Assembly (NCBI GenBank): GCA_037441765.1
Contig: JBBIRM010000013.1
Location: 1 to 34,545, forward strand
DNA length: 34,545 bases
Source: JBBIRM01 sp037441765
GTDB taxonomy: Bacteria > Desulfobacterota > BSN033 > UBA1163
Direction: 5' to 3'
The translations under genes were made by a program, and so were the position numbers. Every line of letters begins with the position of its first letter. Position 1 is the stretch's first letter. Shown piece by piece: positions 31,705 through 34,545 of this stretch. A model generated the notes under the pieces. That model had not been told where the DNA came from. It did no database searches and was given only the letters and a program-made list of their open reading frames with translations.

Positions 31705-31771
31705 AAGACCGCTCCTAAGGATTGGATTTGAATTATTCTTATCACAACCTCTTTCTTTTTTCTATTAAAAT

Positions 31772-31799
31772 TTGACACCCCCTTCCAAGGGAATATAAA
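31772..31799 (+). promoter_or_regulatory. Sigma-70 promoter with embedded palindrome, upstream of the histidine kinase
   Basis: -35 TTGACA (31772-31777, perfect), 16-base spacer, -10 TATAAA (31794-31799). The spacer contains CCCTT-CC-AAGGG (31780-31791), a perfect 5-base inverted repeat that could be an operator or a coincidence. Confidence 0.6.
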
Positions 31800-31844
31800 A
31801 TACTTTATAAAATCCTTAAAGGGTAGAGAAAGGTGGTTGGATTT

Positions 31845-34151
31845 ATGGAAGGAGATTTATCTTATAAATTATTAGAAAAAAAGATCCAAGAACTTGAAAA
31901 AAGGTTAAAACAATATGAGCAGAAAGAGTCCCAGCATGACCTCCAAGAGGTGATGAAACGTCTGGAAAAGATTGCAGAGATGGGAGATGATGGGATTATC
32001 GTATTTGACGAAAACTATAAGATTGAGTTTGCCAATACGGTCGCCTCTGAACTGACTGGCTATCCCAAAGATCAATTATTGGGTATGGATTTCCGAAAGC
32101 TTCTGACTGAAAAAGATATCGGTTACCTTGACAAGATGCATTCTGAAGTTGGGACGGACGAGAGCAAACGGGTCTGTACGGAAATGGAAGTATTGACCCA
32201 GAAGGGAAAGAAGATGGATGCAGAGGTCTGCATTACAATTTCACGAATGGAAAAGGGTGGCGTAAAGACCTATGCATATCTGAGGGATATCACTGAAAGA
32301 AAGAAGATGGAGAGAAAGATCCGTGAGGCCACGAAACGTTTTGAGAAGATTGCAGAGATGGGAGAGGACGGAATTATTGTCTTTGATGAAGATTCAAGGA
32401 TCGAATTTTCAAATACCAGGGCCTCTGAAATTCTTGGCCTTCCTAAAGATCAAATCATCGGGAAAGAATTCTTCTCCCTAATTGGTAAAAGAGATGAGGA
32501 GTTCTTAGAGGAAATGGTTTTGAAGGGCGAGGGAATGGGAGAAAAGGTCTGTACAGAAATGGCCCTCATTACCCCTGAGGGCTATATCAAAGATGCGGAG
32601 GTCTGCGTCGCCCCATCTCGCTCTGATGACGGCCGGATTAAGACCTATGCTTATATTCGGGATATCACCGAGAGAAAGAAGTTTGAAAAGGAGTTGAAGG
32701 CTTCGGAAGAAAAGTATCGAAGACTATTTGAAAGGGTTCGGCACGGCCTATTTATAAGCACAAAGGAGGGACGCTTTGTTGATTGCAATCAGGCCCTGCT
32801 CGAAATTTTAGGTTACTCTATAAAAGAAGAATTCCTAAATATCGACATTGCCAAAGACCTTTATGTGAATCCAATGGATCGAAAGACCTTCCAAGAACTG
32901 GTTGAAAAAACGGGTTATGTTAAAGATTTTGAGGTAGAGTTCAAAAAGAAAGATGGCCAGAGGATTACAGTCCTTCTCACGGCTACCGCCATCAAGGACG
33001 AAAACGGCCAAACCATTGGTTATGAAGGCCTCAACATCGATATCTCTGACCGAAAGAGGATGGAAAAGGAACTGAAAGAGGCCAATGAGTTCTTAATGAA
33101 TCTTATTGAGAGCTCCGTCGATGGGATTATCGTGACAGATATGAAGGGTAATATTCTCATTTTTAATAAGGGAGCGGAAAATATCTTAGGTTATAAGTCA
33201 GAAGAGGTGGTTGGAAAGATGAATATCCGGAGCATCTATCAACCAGGTGTTGCTGAGGAAGTGATGGCAAAACTTAGAAGCCCTGATTACGGAGGAGTGG
33301 GAAGATTGACCTCCTTCCCCATCATCCACAAAAGGAAGGATGGTGAACTGGTAGAGGGAGATCTTTCTGCAGCGCTCGTCTATGATGACGAAGGTAATGA
33401 GGTAGCAAGTGTCGGGATATTTAAAGACCTGAGGGAGAGATTGAAGATGGAAAGGGAACTTCAGAAGATCCAGCAGGCCCTCCTTCAATCTGAAAAATTG
33501 GCAGCAATGGGCAGGCTTACATCCCAGATTGCCCATGAACTAAATAATCCAATCTACGGGATTATGAACACCCTGGAACTCCTCAAGACAGAGATCCCAC
33601 CAACAAGCAAAAGGCGGAGGATCCTGGATCTATCCCTTTCTGAGGCCCAGAGGCTTGCAGAGATGCTTCGAAACATGCTCAGTTTTTCAAAACCTGAAGA
33701 GGAGGTTAGAAGACCTGTTCGTATCAATGAGCTAGTTGAAGGAATCCTTTTAGTGATGGATAAACAGATGAGGGAATCGAACATCAAAATTGAGACTTTT
33801 CTCGATGATCAAATTCCAGAAGTGATGGCCTCCACCAATCAGATGAGACAAGTGCTTCTGAATATGTTTAAAAATGCAAAAGAAGCCATGCCGAGAGGAG
33901 GTACACTTACAGTCCAAACAAGGAGGGAGGACAATAAAGTCTCCATCCACATACAAGACACAGGCATGGGAATTCCAGAAGGGATCAGAGATAAAATTTT
34001 CGATGCCTTTTTCACCACGAAACAGGCAGTAAAAGGAGTGGGATTAGGTCTTTCTGTATGCTATGGAATTATTAAGGATCACGGTGGAGAGATCAAGGTG
34101 GAGAGCGAAGAGGGAAAAGGAACCCATTTCACCATCCTCCTTCCCATTTAA
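31845..34151 (+). CDS. Four-PAS hybrid-less sensor histidine kinase
   Basis: A 768-residue soluble sensor kinase with no obvious transmembrane segment. A short N-terminal coiled coil leads into PAS1 (about 40-155) and PAS2 (about 165-280), close duplicates of each other, then PAS3 (about 288-405), PAS4 (about 412-532), a HisKA domain with H564 (SQIAHELNNPIYG) and an HATPase domain (NMFKNAKEAMP, DTGMGIPEG, FFTTK, GVGLGLSVCYGII). It autophosphorylates on H564 and would pass the phosphate to an unlinked response regulator; none is in the window. PAS1 and PAS2 each carry two cysteines 18 apart (111/129, 236/254), suggesting a shared cofactor or redox role. GTG at 31833 is an alternative start. 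Confidence 0.9.
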   Translation: MEGDLSYKLLEKKIQELEKRLKQYEQKESQHDLQEVMKRLEKIAEMGDDGIIVFDENYKIEFANTVASELTGYPKDQLLGMDFRKLLTEKDIGYLDKMHSEVGTDESKRVCTEMEVLTQKGKKMDAEVCITISRMEKGGVKTYAYLRDITERKKMERKIREATKRFEKIAEMGEDGIIVFDEDSRIEFSNTRASEILGLPKDQIIGKEFFSLIGKRDEEFLEEMVLKGEGMGEKVCTEMALITPEGYIKDAEVCVAPSRSDDGRIKTYAYIRDITERKKFEKELKASEEKYRRLFERVRHGLFISTKEGRFVDCNQALLEILGYSIKEEFLNIDIAKDLYVNPMDRKTFQELVEKTGYVKDFEVEFKKKDGQRITVLLTATAIKDENGQTIGYEGLNIDISDRKRMEKELKEANEFLMNLIESSVDGIIVTDMKGNILIFNKGAENILGYKSEEVVGKMNIRSIYQPGVAEEVMAKLRSPDYGGVGRLTSFPIIHKRKDGELVEGDLSAALVYDDEGNEVASVGIFKDLRERLKMERELQKIQQALLQSEKLAAMGRLTSQIAHELNNPIYGIMNTLELLKTEIPPTSKRRRILDLSLSEAQRLAEMLRNMLSFSKPEEEVRRPVRINELVEGILLVMDKQMRESNIKIETFLDDQIPEVMASTNQMRQVLLNMFKNAKEAMPRGGTLTVQTRREDNKVSIHIQDTGMGIPEGIRDKIFDAFFTTKQAVKGVGLGLSVCYGIIKDHGGEIKVESEEGKGTHFTILLPI

Positions 34152-34191
34152 AATTTAAAGAACGACTTTAATGGTTATCGCAAGATAAAGG

Positions 34192-34527
34192 TTATTCTGA
34201 AAGCCACCTCAAAACTCGAAAATGAAAGGCTGACAAATTAAGACCTTCCATCTCACAGAAGATTTTAAAAAAATCTCTCCCCCGAAGAAAATAAACCATC
34301 TCTTTAAAGAAAATTGCAACAATAAATCCTTTCCCCGAAGAAGGATCCAATCCCTTCTCTTTGAGGTATTTGACTAATTGTGGATAAATTCTGTCTCTTA
34401 AATATTCCCATCGATCATTCTCCTTTATCACCACCTCATAGAGAATAAAAGACCCTTCTCCCTTTTCCCTTAACTCATAAGAAATCTTATTATGGCTCAA
34501 CACAGAATTTTGTGGTAGCTTTTCCAT
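34192..34527 (-). CDS. Hypothetical protein, possibly 5'-truncated by the window edge
   Basis: A 111-residue protein that I do not recognise. It is acidic-to-basic mixed with no signal peptide or membrane segment; residues such as YELREKGEGSFILYEVVIKE and DFFKIFCEMEGLNLSAFHF give an alternating strand-helix look. The ATG at 34527 has no Shine-Dalgarno, and the frame remains open for six codons to the window edge, so the true start may lie outside. It is convergent with the histidine kinase gene. Confidence 0.55.
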   Translation of the reverse strand: MEKLPQNSVLSHNKISYELREKGEGSFILYEVVIKENDRWEYLRDRIYPQLVKYLKEKGLDPSSGKGFIVAIFFKEMVYFLRGRDFFKIFCEMEGLNLSAFHFRVLRWLSE

Positions 34528-34545
34528 GGAGTAAATTGTGACATC

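Noticed and set aside
34161..34191. Small stem TTATC-GCAA-GATAA (34175-34188) as a terminator between the kinase and the hypothetical gene
   Set aside because: Five AU-rich pairs with no T-run are too weak to call.
1..34545. CRISPR array, prophage, toxin-antitoxin or defence island
   Set aside because: No regularly spaced repeats, integrase, phage structural genes or recognised defence domains were seen.

Overview
The window looks like a chromosomal segment of a strictly anaerobic, Gram-negative bacterium, probably of the former Deltaproteobacteria (Desulfobacterota). The reasons are a complete 2-oxoglutarate:ferredoxin oxidoreductase operon, a BcrAD/HgdC-type ATPase with two HgdB/DUF2229-like partners, five radical-SAM enzymes (four of them cobalamin-binding type), LpxL-type and PlsC-type acyltransferases, and a Tat system. 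This placement is inferred from gene content only. I saw no rRNA, tRNA, CRISPR array or intact insertion sequence. No gap between genes exceeds 300 bases; the longest (about 210 bases, 22789-23002) is a divergent promoter region.

Layout. 1-2690: small housekeeping and accessory genes: a stand-alone Lrp/AsnC ligand-binding domain, a 30-residue COX24/AURKAIP1-type ribosome-associated peptide, an M50 membrane protease, a retropepsin-like protein and a sugar-phosphate isomerase-like TIM barrel. 2691-5997: a KefB-type cation:proton antiporter divergent from tatA-tatC. 6032-7216: an ATP-grasp ligase. 7296-22788: a long run of fifteen minus-strand genes that is the accessory core of the window. In transcription order it carries a NodB/DUF3473 deacetylase, a GT2 glycosyltransferase, a radical-SAM protein, two dehydratase-like Fe-S proteins, their activating ATPase, a B12-radical-SAM protein, an LpxL-like acyltransferase, an acyl carrier protein, a FabD-like acyltransferase, a hotdog thioesterase, three more B12-radical-SAM proteins in tandem, and a FabG-type ketoreductase. 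23003-28979: divergent from this block, a FabF-type ketosynthase overlapping icd, followed by korDABC and plsC. 29067-34545: a small basic protein, then panC, a deoxynucleoside kinase and proC on the minus strand, a four-PAS histidine kinase on the plus strand, and an unrecognised gene at the right edge.

How the genes may work together. Ketosynthase, ketoreductase, ACP, acyltransferase, thioesterase and LpxL-like acyltransferase form a nearly complete type II fatty-acid/polyketide-like set resembling, in composition, aryl-polyene-type lipid clusters. Here it is interleaved with four cobalamin-type radical-SAM enzymes and a low-potential ATP-driven electron-injection system (activase plus two Fe-S partners). 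The best hypothesis is biosynthesis of an unusual, radically modified acyl chain loaded onto a membrane or surface glycolipid (glycosyltransferase, deacetylase). No FabZ-type dehydratase or enoyl reductase is present, and the FabD-like protein appears to lack the arginine that holds malonate. This is the most likely place for an undescribed system. The product is unknown and I do not claim one.
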